5,677 bases of DNA, from the NCBI GenBank assembly GCA_902782895.1, contig CACZPA010000181.1, positions 1 through 5,677 on the forward strand. Direction: 5' to 3'. The translations under genes were made by a program, and so were the position numbers. Shown piece by piece: positions 4,334 to 5,677 of the stretch. Under the pieces are notes generated by a model. That model ran no database searches and had not been told where the DNA came from. It saw only the letters and a list, made by a program, of their open reading frames with translations. Position 1 is the first letter of the stretch; each line of letters opens with the position of its first letter. The DNA comes from an uncultured Eubacteriales bacterium (lineage in GTDB: Bacteria; Bacillota; Clostridia; Lachnospirales; Bianqueaceae).

Positions 4334-5677
4334 TCAAGGCCGATACCCCAGCATATCCCACAGATCTCTGTGTTCAGATGGGAACTTATACCAGGCTTCG
4401 CCTGTCTGGAAAAGCTGATTTGACTCAGATGGACCATACAGGTTTGGATATGCATAGAGCTTCACTCCGTCTGCCCGTTCGAAACATAGCGGATAACAGA
4501 TGAGATAAGTCTGTGGACTATTGTTCTTATGTTCCGCTGATTGTATAGCTGTTTCGATCTCCATCAGAATATCCGGATCCGTAACAACTATATGATCGTC
4601 ATATCCCCATACCTCAGCCTTAACCAGATCGTATGTCTCATCCGGCGTTGCAGGAATCGCGTCAGTATATCCTGCCGGCAGATCCAGTCTGCCGTTCACT
4701 CTCGCGTACATTAAGCTGACATGTTCGTTATGGTACAAACCTTCACCGTTGCTTCCATAGTGATTCCGATAATAACACCAATCCACGGCTATCTCATCAC
4801 CAGCCGCCTCCGGGGTCCATTGTGTATATTCCAAATATGAACCACAAGTCATCCGATTCCAGAGCAGATCTGCAAATTCAGCTGCCTCCTTTTGCGTAGC
4901 CTCCGGATGTATATACGCCGATGCCATGTCTCCCTGATAGAAGACTCCTCCCGCAAGGCTTCCTGCAGGTGTATAAGCCTGAATGAGATCTGCCATAATA
5001 TCCTCTCTGGCTCCGATGCAGAAATAAACCGGTTCCTCCCCCATCAGGTACAAGGCATTGCTATAATAGGATCGATCTTCCTCCGAAAGTGTAAGCTCCT
5101 GCCAGTTCAAATTATCCAGCCCAGAATAAACCGAAGCCACGATGCTCGGAGAAAGGGATTTTGCCGAATCTATTACATCACTGTTGACATCGTAATAACT
5201 TACGAGCGTGTTCTGTAAATATAAAGTATCTTTGCCTGTAAGATCCGGAGCATCGACGAGTTCTTCTGCGGAAGGTTCGTATGGTTCCTCAGATACCGAA
5301 ACAACCTCTCCGTCTTGATAAGCAAACAATTCCTTCAGATATCCGTCCCCCGTCGGAGTGGCGTGTATCAGCCGGAACGAAACATTTTTCTCTTCATCCG
5401 ACAGGAATTCCGTCGACAGTATCCCCGGATACTGCACATCATTGATCGTGACAATGCTTGAGCTGTATTCCTCTTCCCATTTCGCGTAAAGATCCTTAAA
5501 TGCTTCACATCCTCGCACATAACGGCGGATCGTGTCCATATCCGGCGCTTCCATCTTTATGAATTCCACAGCAGCTTCCGTGTCGGCAGATTCCTGTTCT
5601 GAAGCTGCTGAGGCGTTCTTCTCCTCTTTGACAGACAACTCTACGATTAAGGCCGGCAAAACAGTTCTGTCGGTCTC
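4334..5677 (-). CDS. Unrecognised acidic protein, N-terminus outside the window
   Basis: The frame is open from the right edge to a TGA at 4334-4336 and gives 447 residues. A TTG at 5657-5659 could be proposed as a start, but no ribosome binding site precedes it and the frame continues upstream, so the true start is probably beyond the window. I do not recognise the family. The first visible residues include a short apolar stretch (VLPALIVEL), which may be the end of a signal peptide or membrane helix. A Glu/Ala/Ser-rich segment follows, then about 400 mixed alpha/beta-looking residues rich in Tyr, Asp and Glu, with no transmembrane segment or nucleotide-binding motif. The C-terminal part (VTDPDILMEIETAI and onward) vaguely recalls extracytoplasmic domains of ABC-type permeases, a weak impression only. 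It lies 17 bp upstream of the phosphotransferase gene and is probably co-transcribed with it. Its base composition looks AT-richer than that of the left-hand genes. Confidence 0.8.
   Translation of the reverse strand, partial: ETDRTVLPALIVELSVKEEKNASAASEQESADTEAAVEFIKMEAPDMDTIRRYVRGCEAFKDLYAKWEEEYSSSIVTINDVQYPGILSTEFLSDEEKNVSFRLIHATPTGDGYLKELFAYQDGEVVSVSEEPYEPSAEELVDAPDLTGKDTLYLQNTLVSYYDVNSDVIDSAKSLSPSIVASVYSGLDNLNWQELTLSEEDRSYYSNALYLMGEEPVYFCIGAREDIMADLIQAYTPAGSLAGGVFYQGDMASAYIHPEATQKEAAEFADLLWNRMTCGSYLEYTQWTPEAAGDEIAVDWCYYRNHYGSNGEGLYHNEHVSLMYARVNGRLDLPAGYTDAIPATPDETYDLVKAEVWGYDDHIVVTDPDILMEIETAIQSAEHKNNSPQTYLICYPLCFERADGVKLYAYPNLYGPSESNQLFQTGEAWYKFPSEHRDLWDMLGYRP

Noticed and set aside
4317..4361. 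GTG start at 4361 for the phosphotransferase
   Set aside because: It would add 15 residues unlike the family N-terminus, overlap the upstream gene by 28 nt and lack a good ribosome binding site; ATG 4316 has CGGAG at 6 nt.
1..5677. CRISPR array, insertion sequence, tRNA/rRNA, toxin-antitoxin or defence system
   Set aside because: No regularly spaced direct repeats, transposase motifs, terminal inverted repeats, cloverleaf-like segments or small paired genes were seen on reading both strands.

Overview
The window looks like an ordinary chromosomal stretch from a Gram-positive anaerobe of the Bacillota (Clostridia, plausibly Lachnospiraceae). This is inferred from the consensus sigma-A type promoters, purine-rich ribosome binding sites, U-tailed intrinsic terminators, a secreted CHAP-type wall hydrolase with a Gram-positive style signal peptide, and the DUF362 and phosphotransferase families present. 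The genus cannot be fixed from the sequence alone.

Layout, left to right. (1) Positions 1-1098, minus strand: the N-terminal 366 residues of an FGGY-family sugar kinase (xylulokinase-like), open at the left edge. It has its own promoter and a candidate operator at its transcription start. (2) 1193-1228: a strong intrinsic terminator closing the next gene. (3) 1256-2260, minus: a complete DUF362 protein of 334 residues without the usual ferredoxin cysteine motifs. (4) 2261-2493: a compact divergent control region. Two back-to-back promoters have identical TTGACA/TATACT hexamers and 17-bp spacers, and lie almost symmetrically about an ATTGCAAT palindrome. A perfect stem-loop sits at the predicted 5' end of the rightward transcript. 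(5) 2494-3279, plus: a secreted CHAP-domain peptidoglycan hydrolase. (6) 3280-3440: a convergent intergenic region with one clear terminator and a weaker second one. (7) 3441-4316, minus: an aminoglycoside-phosphotransferase-fold kinase. (8) 4334-5677, minus: a 447-residue fragment of an unrecognised acidic protein, open at the right edge, 17 bp upstream of the kinase and probably in one operon with it.

The genes do not form an obvious single pathway. The sugar kinase and DUF362 gene are co-directional but separated by a terminator and a promoter. The DUF362 and CHAP genes share a divergent control region and could be co-regulated. The phosphotransferase and the unknown protein look co-transcribed. 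There is no sign of a mobile element, CRISPR array, tRNA or rRNA. I did not find a convincing new multi-gene system. The most interesting items are the symmetric divergent promoter region and the unrecognised large protein paired with a kinase-fold enzyme.
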